Shown: positions 9,179 to 17,212 of the stretch, one piece after another
How the letters are laid out: the number at the start of each line of letters is the position of its first letter
Numbering within the stretch: position 1 is the stretch's first letter
Origin: Gemmatimonadota bacterium
Lineage (GTDB): Bacteria; JAAXHH01
Direction of reading: 5' to 3'
Length of the DNA: 28,250 bases
Assembly (NCBI GenBank): GCA_026713285.1
Contig: JAPOOT010000206.1
Location: 1 to 28,250 of the forward strand
Program-made: the position numbers and the translations under genes
The notes under the pieces: model-generated
Databases searched by the model: none
Told to the model about the DNA's origin: nothing
The model's input: only the letters and a program-made list of their open reading frames with translations

Positions 9179-10195
9179 TCAGTCTATGGTGCGGTTCACG
9201 GCTGTCGCGACCGACTGCAATTCCGGAATCAGCGAGGCAAACGCTTCCGGAGTCAGGGACTGGTCCCCGTCCGAAAGGGCGCGCTCGGGTCTGGGATGCA
9301 TCTCGATCATGAGTCCGTCGGCGCCGACCGCAACGGCCGCCCGGGACGCCGGACCCACGAAATCCGCGTTGCCGGTTCCGTGGCTCGGATCGATGAAGAC
9401 CGGCAGATGGGTGTATTTCTGCAACACCGGCACGGCCGAGATGTCGAGTGTATTCCGCGTCCAGGTCTCGAAGGTCCGTATACCCCGCTCGCACAGTACG
9501 ACGTTGTGGTTTCCCCCCGCAAGGATGTATTCTGCCGCCAGCAGCATCTCCTCGATCGTGGCGGACATGCCGCGCTTGAGCATGACGGGCCTGGAACTCT
9601 GTCCCACGGCGTTCAACAGCGGGTAGTTCTGCATATTGCGCGCGCCGACCTGCAGCATGTCCACGTACTCGGAGACCATCGGCTCCATTTCAGGCTCCAT
9701 CACCTCCGATATGGTCGGCAGTCCCGTTTCCTCGCTGACCCGGGCCATGATCTTCAGGCCTTCCTCGCCGAGCCCCTGGAAACTGTAGGGGGAAGTCCGC
9801 GGCTTGAACGCGCCGCCTCGGATGATGTGGGCCCCGGCCGCCCGGGCGTGCCGCGCCGCTTCCACGAACTGGTCGTAGGATTCGACGGAACAGGGACCGG
9901 CTATGATGGTAATCCCATCGCCGCCGATCGTGACGTTGCCTACCTGAAATCGGGTCTTGTGCGGCTGCACTTCCCGGCTTACGAGCTTGTATGGCCGCTG
10001 AATGCGCTGAACCCGGTCCACCCCGTCCAGGATTTCAAACTGTTCGGGCTCAAGGCTCAGCGTATTGCCGATAAGACAGATGATGGTTATTTCGTCACCC
10101 TGAATGTCACGCGGTTTGCAGCCGAATGCCCGGATGGTTTCCCTAACATGCTCCTTCTGGTCTTCCGAAGCCTGCGGCTTCATTACGACCACCAT
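9179..10195 (-). CDS. aroF: 3-deoxy-7-phosphoheptulonate (DAHP) synthase, type I-beta with N-terminal ferredoxin-like domain
   Basis: DAHP synthase condenses phosphoenolpyruvate and erythrose 4-phosphate, the first step of the shikimate pathway. The 338-residue protein has an N-terminal ferredoxin-like domain (about 1-75, MVVVMKPQASEDQKEHVRET...) of the kind seen in Thermotoga maritima, where it mediates inhibition by tyrosine and phenylalanine. The barrel carries AGPCSVES, RGGAFKPRTSPYSFQGLG, QVGARNMQNYPLL and DPSHGTGN, including metal- and PEP-binding residues. A textbook AGGAGG lies 5 nt before the ATG at 10195. It follows aroH by one base and precedes tyrA by 8 bp. Identity is secure; the allosteric effector is inferred from the family. 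Confidence 0.96.
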   Translation of the reverse strand: MVVVMKPQASEDQKEHVRETIRAFGCKPRDIQGDEITIICLIGNTLSLEPEQFEILDGVDRVQRIQRPYKLVSREVQPHKTRFQVGNVTIGGDGITIIAGPCSVESYDQFVEAARHARAAGAHIIRGGAFKPRTSPYSFQGLGEEGLKIMARVSEETGLPTISEVMEPEMEPMVSEYVDMLQVGARNMQNYPLLNAVGQSSRPVMLKRGMSATIEEMLLAAEYILAGGNHNVVLCERGIRTFETWTRNTLDISAVPVLQKYTHLPVFIDPSHGTGNADFVGPASRAAVAVGADGLMIEMHPRPERALSDGDQSLTPEAFASLIPELQSVATAVNRTID

Positions 10196-10196
10196 T

Positions 10197-10562
10197 TCAA
10201 CCTCCTTCGGCGATGTCCGGCCTGAGTACTACGGCGCCGTTCAGGTAAACATGCCGTATTTCATCCTGTGGTGTTACCGTGTTTACGTGAATCAGAACCC
10301 GGATGCACCGGGCAAGTCCGTCTGGGACTTCCATCTCCTGGGTGCAGAACAGGGGAATCGACGTCCATCCCATCTGGCGCGCTCCCAATGCGGGCGTCTC
10401 GGCGTCGAGATCCTTCGTCGCGGAAAAGATGACGCTGGCGATCTGCTCCAATTCGATGCGATTGGCGTCGACGATCGCCGACAACAGTCGCCGGGACGCT
10501 TCTCCAATGGCATCGGCGGAATTCAGTTCAACGGTTATGGCGCCTCGAACGCCCCGGACCAT
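10197..10562 (-). CDS. aroH: Chorismate mutase, AroH type
   Basis: This 121-residue protein aligns by eye along its whole length with the monofunctional Bacillus subtilis AroH mutase, which rearranges chorismate to prephenate as a homotrimer. Active-site residues are visible as Arg6 (RGAITVE), Glu76 (FCTQEM), Arg88 (CIRVL) and Tyr106 (RHVYL), together with VVLRPD near the end. It has no regulatory domain. AGGAGG lies 4 nt before the ATG. It opens the aroH-aroF-tyrA-pheA sub-block after a 243-bp gap downstream of trpA, the largest non-coding interval in the operon after the trpG-trpD one, so a secondary promoter or processing site here is possible. Confidence 0.95.
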   Translation of the reverse strand: MVRGVRGAITVELNSADAIGEASRRLLSAIVDANRIELEQIASVIFSATKDLDAETPALGARQMGWTSIPLFCTQEMEVPDGLARCIRVLIHVNTVTPQDEIRHVYLNGAVVLRPDIAEGG

Positions 10563-10628
10563 GGTTCCTCCTGGAATGCGGAATGCTGGATTCTACCAGA
10601 AACATACCTGATAAGGTGGTTGGAATAC

Positions 10629-10669
10629 GTGGGAGCCGCAGAGACCCGACCGGTCTCCTCGACTCCCAC
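10629..10669 (-). other. Long imperfect stem-loop between trpA and aroH
   Basis: Outer arms GTGGGAG (10629-10635) and CTCCCAC (10663-10669) pair perfectly. Inside them, after a symmetric 5/5 internal loop, GAGACC (10641-10646) pairs with GGTCTC (10652-10657). No T-run follows on the minus strand, so it is not a standard terminator. It sits about 70-105 bp upstream of aroH within a 243-bp gap. The rest of the gap contains the 30-bp repeat array next to trpA and no clear promoter. Confidence 0.5.
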
Positions 10670-10722
10670 ATGCATCTCCCTGGCTGGATGTAATTGCCGT
10701 CATGTTCAATTCCTGTGCAAAC

Positions 10723-10812
10723 GGCATCGAACCCGGCGCCCGAAATCACCCCGGCATCGAACCCGGCGCCCGAAATCACCCCGGCATCGAACCCGGCGCC
10801 CGAAATCACCCC
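10723..10812. repeat. Three exact tandem copies of a 30-bp unit at the trpA 3' end
   Basis: The copies lie at 10723-10752, 10753-10782 and 10783-10812 and are identical. The last one contains the trpA stop codon (10806-10808), so the unit includes the final bases of trpA. The array looks like a recent slippage or replication duplication of the gene end. In another minus-strand frame each unit reads as a decapeptide (GVISGAGFDA), a by-product of the unit being a multiple of three. Confidence 0.97.
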
Positions 10813-11627
10813 GTCGCGGTCACCGGGTTCTTCCTGTCTATGCCCGCTCTCAGTGAAGCCACGTATTCGCCCACGGTCCGAATCAAATCCGGCTCGCCGG
10901 CGTGTTCTTCCATTACGTTGATTATGGCACTGCCCACGATGACCCCGTCGGCCAGCCGGGCGGCCTCATTGGCCTGTTCCGGCGACGATATGCCGAATCC
11001 CAGGCCAAGGGGCCGGTCCGTGTGGGACCGCACCTGCGCCATAAACTCGTCCACCCCGTCCGCCAGCTTTCCGCGGGCGCCCGTGACGCCGGTCAGGGAG
11101 ACGCAGTATACGAATCCCGTGGTGTGGCGGCCCACCAGTTCGATCCGCGCCTTTGTGCTTGTGGGCGCGACCAGGAACACGACGGTGAGTCCATGCCGCC
11201 GGCAGGCATCGGACAGGTCGCCGCCTTCTTCCGGCGGGAGATCGGGCACGATCAGACCGTCCACGCCCGCGCGGACGGCATCTCGGCAAAGTTCCTCGAT
11301 CCCGTAGGCGAGCACCGGGTTGTAATAGGTCATCAGGACGATCGGGATGTCCGACCGCTCCCGGATGGATCCGACCGTACCGACGATGTTCCGGAGGGTC
11401 GTGCCCTGATCCAGGGCCCGCAGCGCGGCGCGCTGAATCGTCGGGCCGTCCGCGATGGGATCGGTGAAGGGAACGCCCAGTTCGACCAGGTCGGCGCCGC
11501 GGCGATCCAGTTCCACAACCAGGCCGGCGGTCGTTTCCAGGTCCGGATCTCCCGCCATGATGTACGGGACGAGCGCTTTCCGTTCCGCGGACTTAAGCGT
11601 CGCGAAGGTCTCTTCAATGCGGTTCAT
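10806..11627 (-). CDS. trpA: Tryptophan synthase alpha subunit
   Basis: TrpA cleaves indole-3-glycerol phosphate to indole, which is channelled to TrpB. The 273-residue barrel has the catalytic Glu in LVELGVPFTDPIADGP, the catalytic Asp loop region GLIVPDLPPEE, and GFGISSPEQA with VGSAII for phosphate binding. The ATG follows the trpB stop with no gap (TGA then ATG), and the ribosome-binding site GGAGG lies within the end of trpB, so the two are translationally coupled and made in equal amounts. Its stop codon falls inside the last unit of a 30-bp tandem array. Confidence 0.97.
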   Translation of the reverse strand: MNRIEETFATLKSAERKALVPYIMAGDPDLETTAGLVVELDRRGADLVELGVPFTDPIADGPTIQRAALRALDQGTTLRNIVGTVGSIRERSDIPIVLMTYYNPVLAYGIEELCRDAVRAGVDGLIVPDLPPEEGGDLSDACRRHGLTVVFLVAPTSTKARIELVGRHTTGFVYCVSLTGVTGARGKLADGVDEFMAQVRSHTDRPLGLGFGISSPEQANEAARLADGVIVGSAIINVMEEHAGEPDLIRTVGEYVASLRAGIDRKNPVTATG

Positions 11628-12848
11628 TCAGCCCTCCATCCGCTCCCGGACCACCCGTTCCTGGTCCATGAATCCGTATACCTGCTCGACATCCTTGTCC
11701 CCGCGGCCCGACAGCCCGGCGACAATGACCTGATCCCGGTCCATTCCCGGGGCGATCCGGGCGATATGGCCGATGGCGTGGGCGCTTTCCAGTGCGGGTA
11801 TGATGCCTTCGACCCTGGACAGCAGCTCGAAGGCCTCCAGCGCCTCGTCATCGGTCACACTGACGTAATCCGCGCGGCCGGAGTCCTTCAGGTAGCTGTG
11901 CTCGGGTCCCACCCCGGGATAGTCCAGCCCGGCGGAGATGGAATGGGCGACCTGGATCTGGCCGTTGGCGTCCTGTCCCGTATAGCTCATGGCGCCGTGC
12001 AATACGCCGGGCGTGCCCTGGCCAAGCGTCGCGGCGTGCAGGCCGGTGTCGAGCCCGTGCCCCGCCCCTTCCACGCCGACCAGTTGCACTTGGTCGTCGA
12101 GAAAAGGATGAAAGAGGCCGATGGCGTTGCTGCCTCCCCCCACGCAGGCGACAAGCATATCCGGCAGCCGCCCTTCCTTCTCCAGGATCTGCCCGCGCGC
12201 TTCGCGGCCGATGACCGACTGGAATTCACGTACCATCAAGGGGAAGGGATGGGGCCCCGCCACCGATCCGATGATGTAATGGGTATGCCGCACGTTGGTC
12301 GCCCAGTCGCGCAGGGCTTCGTTCAGCGCGTCCTTCAGCGTGCGGCTGCCCGCGTCGACGCCGATGACCCGGCTCCCCATCAGGCGCATGCGGAAGACGT
12401 TAAGCGCCTGGCGTTCCATGTCCTCGGTCCCCATGTAGACATCGCACTCCAGGCCGAAACGGGCGGCCACGGTCGCCGTGGCCACGCCGTGCTGGCCGGC
12501 TCCGGTCTCGGCGATGACCCGGGGTTTATTCATGCGCCGGGTCAGCAGGATCTGGCCGATAGTGTTATTGATCTTGTGGGCGCCCGTGTGGTTCAGGTCT
12601 TCCCGCTTGAGGTAGATCCGGGCGCCGCCGAGGGTCTCCGTCAATCGCTCCGCGAAGTAAAGAGGGGAAGGCCGGCCCACGTAATCCGCCAGAAAGTAGC
12701 GGAATTCATCCTCGAAGGCGGGATCCCGCTTCGCCGCTTCATATACCTCGAGGAGTTCGTCCAGGGCCGTCATCAGCGTTTCCGGGACGTAACGGCCGCC
12801 GAAGACCCCGAAGTGCCCTCTTTTGTCGGGCTGTGCGGTGGCAGTCAT
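11628..12848 (-). CDS. trpB: Tryptophan synthase beta subunit
   Basis: TrpB joins indole and serine to make tryptophan with pyridoxal phosphate. The 406-residue sequence has the PLP lysine (Lys92) in HTGAHKINNTIGQ, ETGAGQHGVATAT and the phosphate-binding VGGGSNAIG. It also has the N-terminal GHFGVFGGRYVPETLM typical of canonical TrpB1, the form that works with TrpA, rather than TrpB2. The ATG overlaps the aroQ stop (ATGA, 12845-12848). trpBA here sits behind aroQ instead of directly behind trpF, because aroE-aroC-aroKB-aroQ are inserted between trpF and trpB. Confidence 0.98.
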   Translation of the reverse strand: MTATAQPDKRGHFGVFGGRYVPETLMTALDELLEVYEAAKRDPAFEDEFRYFLADYVGRPSPLYFAERLTETLGGARIYLKREDLNHTGAHKINNTIGQILLTRRMNKPRVIAETGAGQHGVATATVAARFGLECDVYMGTEDMERQALNVFRMRLMGSRVIGVDAGSRTLKDALNEALRDWATNVRHTHYIIGSVAGPHPFPLMVREFQSVIGREARGQILEKEGRLPDMLVACVGGGSNAIGLFHPFLDDQVQLVGVEGAGHGLDTGLHAATLGQGTPGVLHGAMSYTGQDANGQIQVAHSISAGLDYPGVGPEHSYLKDSGRADYVSVTDDEALEAFELLSRVEGIIPALESAHAIGHIARIAPGMDRDQVIVAGLSGRGDKDVEQVYGFMDQERVVRERMEG

Positions 12849-13291
12849 CCCTCGCTCCCCTGCCTGATATGATCGACCAGGGCCTCCAGGCCCAGCAGGT
12901 AACTTCTGCTTCCATGTCCGCAGATCTGCGTGAGCGCCACAGGCTCGATATAGGAATGGCGCCGGAAACGCTCCCGGGCGTGAATGTCGGACAGGTGCAC
13001 CTCCACGACCGGCAGGCCCACCGCGACGATCGCATCGCGCAGGGCGATGCTCGTATGCGTGTACGCGCCGGGATTGATCAGGATGCCCTCCGCCCGCCCA
13101 AGGGCCTCCTGAATCTCATCCACCAGCACCCCTTCGTGATTGGACTGGCGAATGCGCAGCTCGACCCCCTGGTCCGCCGCGGCCGACTCGAGGGACCGGT
13201 TGATGTCTTCCAGCGTATCTCTGCCGTAGACCTCCGGTTCCCGGACACCCAGCATATTCAGATTCGGACCGTGCAGCACGAGTAGTTTCAT
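12845..13291 (-). CDS. aroQ: 3-dehydroquinate dehydratase, type II
   Basis: This 148-residue protein is the type II (dodecameric) dehydroquinase, third step of the shikimate pathway. The motifs are LHGPNLNMLGVREPEVYG (with the catalytic Tyr), INPGAYTHTSIALRDAI and VEVHLSDIHARERFRRHS, containing the catalytic His. It is unrelated in sequence to AroD (type I). Genes on both sides are aromatic-pathway genes: aroKB ends 34 bp upstream, and trpB begins inside its stop codon. Confidence 0.97.
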   Translation of the reverse strand: MKLLVLHGPNLNMLGVREPEVYGRDTLEDINRSLESAAADQGVELRIRQSNHEGVLVDEIQEALGRAEGILINPGAYTHTSIALRDAIVAVGLPVVEVHLSDIHARERFRRHSYIEPVALTQICGHGSRSYLLGLEALVDHIRQGSEG

Positions 13292-13325
13292 GTTCCGTTC
13301 CGTTTTCGCCTGGTAGCGCCGCTAC

Positions 13326-14930
13326 TCAGGTCCCCAAGGTTAAGACCGACCGGATGTAATCGTTGGGGACGTCGTCCCGGATGACCACCGCGCCGATTCG
13401 CTCCGGCAGGATGAAACGCAGGCGGCCACCGACCGATTTCTTGTCCAACTTCATGGTTTCGAGGGTCGCCGAAGCGTCCAGGCCGTCGCAGCGCACCGGC
13501 AACCCCGTTCGACGCACCAGCGAGATCAGCCTTTGCACGCTGTCGCCGTCCAGCATGCCCAGGCGTTCCGCGACACGGGCCGCGTAGACCATGCCGATCG
13601 CCACGGCCTCTCCGTGCAGCATGCCGGTCTGCGTTTCGATGGCATGTCCCATGGTGTGGCCGAAGTTGAGTATGGCCCGCCGGCCATGCTCACGCTCGTC
13701 CCCTGCGACGACATCGGCCTTGATCTCGCAGGACCGGGCCACCAGATGGGCGAGCGCACCGTATTCGCGCATGAGCATCTCGTCAAGGCGACCCTCAATA
13801 TAGGTGAAAAGGCCGGCGTCTGCAATGACCCCATACTTGATCACTTCCGCCATGCCCGCGCGCAGTTCCCGATCGGGCAGACTGTCTAGCGTATCCAGGC
13901 TGGCCAGTACGAGCAGAGGCTGGTAGAAGGCGCCGATCAGGTTCTTCCCACGCCGGTGGTCTACGGCGACCTTGCCCCCCACGCTGGCGTCCACCTGGGC
14001 GAGGAGCGAAGTGGGAGCCTGTATGAATGGAATGCCGCGCAGGAAGGTGGCCGCCGCGAAGCCGGCCAGGTCCCCGACCACCCCGCCGCCCAGCGCGATG
14101 ACGGGGGAACGGCGGTCCATGCGATGGGACAGCATCGCGTCGTATAGCTTCTCGGCCCATTGCAGCGATTTCTGTGCTTCTCCGGCGGGCACCTCGATCA
14201 CGGCCGGTTCGAAGCCGGCCGAACGCAGGGAGTCCGCAGCCCGCTCTCCGTAGAGCGTGGCGATATCCGGGTGGGTCACGACCAGTGCGCGATCGGTCAG
14301 GTCGAAGGAACGCATCAAGGAGCCCAGGCGGCCGAGACAGCCGGATCCGATCACGATATCGTAGCTGTCTTCACCGAGTTCGACTCTGATCACGCGCTCG
14401 CCGTTTCCGGTCCATGCCATGACCATCTCCACGGTCTCGTCAATGGTATGCCGTGACGTGTCGACTTCGTGGTCCGCCCTGCCGTAGACCGGAGCACGCT
14501 CCCGTTGAAGCGACCGGATCCGCTCCAGCGGGTCGTCCGCGGCCAGCAGGGGCCGCACCCCGGCGTCGCCTTTCGTTCGCGCCAGGATAGTCGGCGCCGG
14601 CGCGCTCAGGTGAATAACCGGACCGAGAGACCGGAGCACGTCGAAGTTGTCCGGATCGAGCACGGCGCCGCCTCCGGTTGCGACCACCCGGCGCTCCCCG
14701 TCGGCAAGGCTGTGAATGACCTGCTTCTCGATCGCCCGGAAACCTGTCTCGCCCCGCGTCCTGAAGAGATCCGGAATACTGGTCGCGGCCTGCTCCTCGA
14801 TCAGCGTGTCGGTGTCCACGAAGGGCAGGCCGAGGGCGCCTGCGAGCCGCCGCCCCACCGCCGTCTTTCCGGTACCCATGAAACCGATCAGGACGATGCC
14901 GCCGGCTTTCTCCTGTCCTGTTTTCACCAC
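13326..14930 (-). CDS. aroKB: Fused shikimate kinase / 3-dehydroquinate synthase (AroK-AroB)
   Basis: One 534-residue frame carries two enzymes. Residues about 10-172 are shikimate kinase: P-loop GFMGTGKTA (16-24), DTD (39-41), GGG in VVATGGGAV and the lid-region RPLL. Residues about 180-530 are dehydroquinate synthase: GGGVVGDLAGFAAATFLRGI, QAPTSLLAQVDASVGGKVAVD and the zinc-binding residues Glu362 (AEVIKYG), His425 (LNFGHTMGH) and His439 (MLHGEAVAIG). The linker is only a few residues, and no stop or frame change separates the halves. The two steps are not consecutive (AroB is step 2, AroK step 5). Two adjacent GTG codons at 14930-14925 are possible starts and there is no ATG nearby. An 81-bp gap without visible signals separates it from aroC. 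Confidence 0.95.
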   Translation of the reverse strand: MVKTGQEKAGGIVLIGFMGTGKTAVGRRLAGALGLPFVDTDTLIEEQAATSIPDLFRTRGETGFRAIEKQVIHSLADGERRVVATGGGAVLDPDNFDVLRSLGPVIHLSAPAPTILARTKGDAGVRPLLAADDPLERIRSLQRERAPVYGRADHEVDTSRHTIDETVEMVMAWTGNGERVIRVELGEDSYDIVIGSGCLGRLGSLMRSFDLTDRALVVTHPDIATLYGERAADSLRSAGFEPAVIEVPAGEAQKSLQWAEKLYDAMLSHRMDRRSPVIALGGGVVGDLAGFAAATFLRGIPFIQAPTSLLAQVDASVGGKVAVDHRRGKNLIGAFYQPLLVLASLDTLDSLPDRELRAGMAEVIKYGVIADAGLFTYIEGRLDEMLMREYGALAHLVARSCEIKADVVAGDEREHGRRAILNFGHTMGHAIETQTGMLHGEAVAIGMVYAARVAERLGMLDGDSVQRLISLVRRTGLPVRCDGLDASATLETMKLDKKSVGGRLRFILPERIGAVVIRDDVPNDYIRSVLTLGT

Positions 14931-15011
14931 GTGCCGCCTGCCTGTCGTGAGCGCCTCGACCGGTGATCTCCGACGTCGCGCGCGCTGCCGGAAAATGCTC
15001 CGGACAATCCG

Positions 15012-16169
15012 CTAGTAACGGGCCAACTGGTCCTTGTAGCCCTGGTAGTTCCGCTTCATCTCCTCCAGGCTGTCGCCGCCGAATTTCTCCTGCATGGCGT
15101 CGGCGACGACGAAGGCCACCACCGCTTCGCCGATCACGCCGGCGGCGGGCACGGTGCAGACGTCCGAACGCTCCTTGGCGGAATCGAAGGCATCCTTGGT
15201 CTCGATATCCACCGACATGATGGTGCGCATCAGGGTCGCGATGGGCTTAAGGGCGCCGCGGACCACGATTTCCTCGCCTTCGGTCATGCCGCCCTCGATG
15301 CCGCCGGCCCGGTTCGTTTCCCGGTAAAAACGTCCGTCGCCATAGTGGATCTCGTCGTGGACTTCGGAACCCAGCACCCGGGTCACGCCAAAGCCCAGTC
15401 CGATCTCGACCCCCTTCACGGCCTGGATGCTCATGACCGCCTGGGCGAGTCGTCCGTCGAGCTTGCGGTCCCACTGCACATGACTGCCCAGTCCGGGGGG
15501 CGCGTTCAGCACCTTGACCTCGAAGACGCCGCCGATCGTGTCCTTGAGGGACTTTGCCCGGTCGATTTCTCCGATCATCTTCTGCGCGGCGTCCGCGTCG
15601 GCGCAGCGCACGGGAGACGCCTCGGCCCGTTCCAGGATCTGTTCGTTCGACAGTCCGCTCACGTCCGCGTCCACCTGCCCGATCCGCACCACGTGACTGA
15701 GTACATGGATGCCGAACTCCGCCAGCAGGGAGCGGGCGATAGCGCCGACGGCAACCCGCATGGTCGTTTCCCGGGCGCTGGCCCGCTCGAGGATGTCCCG
15801 GAGGTCGCGGCGGTCGTACTTCAGGCCGCCCGCCAGGTCGGCATGCCCCGGCCGGGGCCGCGTCACCCGGCGCCTCACCGGGCCATCGGCCTCCTCGATC
15901 GACATCACGTCCGTCCAGTTCTTCCAGTCCTGGTTCCGGACCACAAGGGAAACCGGGCCGCCCATAGTCTTTCCATGGCGGACGCCGCCCCGGATTTCGA
16001 TCGTATCGGTCTCGATCTGCATTCTCCGGCCTCGCCCGTATCCGCCCTGGCGCCGTTTCAGGTCGCGGTTGACCTCTTCCGCCGCGACCGGCACCCCCGC
16101 GGGCAGCCCTTCGAGGATCGCCGATATCGCCGGTCCGTGAGATTCTCCTGCGGTCAGGTATCGTAACAT
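15012..16169 (-). CDS. aroC: Chorismate synthase
   Basis: This enzyme makes chorismate from EPSP using reduced FMN, the last common step. The protein is 385 residues from the chosen start, with signature motifs AGESHG near the N-terminus, RPGHADLAG, ERASARETT, NRAGGIEGGMTEG and RSDVCTVPAAGVIGEA. The frame is open to 16223, but MLRYLTAGESHG at 16169 is where the family begins and GGAG lies 5 nt upstream. The substrate EPSP must come from an aroA product that is not encoded in this window. The preceding gap (16170-16318) holds a 23-bp tandem array and nothing else recognisable. Confidence 0.97.
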   Translation of the reverse strand: MLRYLTAGESHGPAISAILEGLPAGVPVAAEEVNRDLKRRQGGYGRGRRMQIETDTIEIRGGVRHGKTMGGPVSLVVRNQDWKNWTDVMSIEEADGPVRRRVTRPRPGHADLAGGLKYDRRDLRDILERASARETTMRVAVGAIARSLLAEFGIHVLSHVVRIGQVDADVSGLSNEQILERAEASPVRCADADAAQKMIGEIDRAKSLKDTIGGVFEVKVLNAPPGLGSHVQWDRKLDGRLAQAVMSIQAVKGVEIGLGFGVTRVLGSEVHDEIHYGDGRFYRETNRAGGIEGGMTEGEEIVVRGALKPIATLMRTIMSVDIETKDAFDSAKERSDVCTVPAAGVIGEAVVAFVVADAMQEKFGGDSLEEMKRNYQGYKDQLARY

Positions 16170-16253
16170 GCCGTCTCCAGATTTCGAGGGTCCCGGCCCG
16201 GTCTGCCCCGGACCGTCAAGCATTTGTACGCCGCCGGACGATGAAACCGCGCC

Positions 16254-16329
16254 GCCGGCCTCAGCGCCATCACTATGCCGGCCTCTGCACCATCACTATG
16301 CCGGCCTCAGCGCCATCACTATGCCGGCC
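16254..16329. repeat. Tandem array of a 23-bp unit (three copies plus 7 bp) at the aroE 3' end
   Basis: Copies lie at 16254-16276, 16277-16299 and 16300-16322, and a partial copy of 7 bp at 16323-16329. The outer two full copies are identical and the middle one differs at two positions. The aroE stop codon (16319-16321) lies in the copy nearest to aroE. The unit is not a multiple of three, so it is not maintained as an in-frame peptide repeat. Confidence 0.95.
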
Positions 16330-17212
16330 GTCCCGGATGACCAGCCCCATCCTGGTCTACCCGGCGCCGCAACTGATCTTCCAGGGCGCTTCTCATCACT
16401 TCGACCGGAGCCTGCCGTCCGGTCCAGATCTCAAACGACTCAGCGCCTTGAAACAGCAGCATATCGATGCCGTTCGACGCGCCCGCGCCCCGGGACCGGG
16501 CGCTGCGCATAAGCCCTGTCTCCTCCTGGTCGTAACGCGTTTCGTATACAAATTGTCCCGCTTTGAACCAGTCTTCATCCAGGGACAGGTCCGCGGGGAT
16601 CGCGTTGATGACCAGATCGGCGCTCCCGATCGCGGCGCCCAGTTCCCGCGGCGCCAGGGAAACCGCCGATGCGCCTCCCACCGCCGCGGTGTCTTCGGCG
16701 CGCGCCGAGTCGCGTGCGGCTATGGCAATCGAGCCCGCCCCCGCGCTCCTGGCCATATGGCAGGCCGCCCGGGCCGCACCGCCGGCACCCAGGATAACCA
16801 CCCTCGAATCCTCGACGGCGACACCCTTTCCGCTGAGTGCCCGCAGTAGTCCGGCGCCGTCCGTCGACGCGCCGGCGAGCCGGCCCGATCGGTTGACGAT
16901 GGTATTGACCGACCCGATCCTTCGGGCCTCGTCGGACACCTCGTCCAGGAAGGGCAGGACGTCCGTCTTGAGCGGCTTGGTCACGTTGACGCCAGCCAGC
17001 CCGAGTCCCCGGATCCCGTCTACCGCCTGTCGAACGGCGGCCGCCGCGATTTCGAAGGTTACATACACGTAGTCCAGTCCGCAATGCCGAAAGGCGGCGT
17101 TGTGCATGGCCGGCGAAAGGGTGTAACCGATGCCCCGGCCGCATACGCCGACCACGCGCGTCGAACCGGAAATTGAAAGTCCCGGGGACCTGTCCTCGCC
17201 TGGCGTGATCAT
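16319..17212 (-). CDS. aroE: Shikimate dehydrogenase
   Basis: AroE reduces 3-dehydroshikimate to shikimate with NADPH. The 297-residue sequence has the substrate-binding YTLSPAMHN (30-38), the catalytic Lys82 in VNVTKPLK, Asp118 in STDGAGLL and the nucleotide-binding GAGGAARA (142-149). Its ATG overlaps the trpF stop as ATGA, which fixes the start at 17212 although the frame stays open to 17548. Its neighbours are trpF upstream and aroC downstream, so this is the junction between the trp block and the shikimate block. Confidence 0.96.
   Translation of the reverse strand: MITPGEDRSPGLSISGSTRVVGVCGRGIGYTLSPAMHNAAFRHCGLDYVYVTFEIAAAAVRQAVDGIRGLGLAGVNVTKPLKTDVLPFLDEVSDEARRIGSVNTIVNRSGRLAGASTDGAGLLRALSGKGVAVEDSRVVILGAGGAARAACHMARSAGAGSIAIAARDSARAEDTAAVGGASAVSLAPRELGAAIGSADLVINAIPADLSLDEDWFKAGQFVYETRYDQEETGLMRSARSRGAGASNGIDMLLFQGAESFEIWTGRQAPVEVMRSALEDQLRRRVDQDGAGHPGRPA

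Noticed and set aside
10629..10669. Intrinsic terminator between trpA and aroH
   Set aside because: The stem is strong but no T-run follows on the transcribed strand.
10723..10812. CRISPR-like array
   Set aside because: The 30-bp units abut directly with no spacers and are identical. The same holds for the other short arrays in the window.
10902..12872. 656-residue plus-strand frame opposite trpA and trpB
   Set aside because: It is a long shadow frame in GC-rich coding DNA. It has no recognisable domain, while the minus strand carries complete trpA and trpB.
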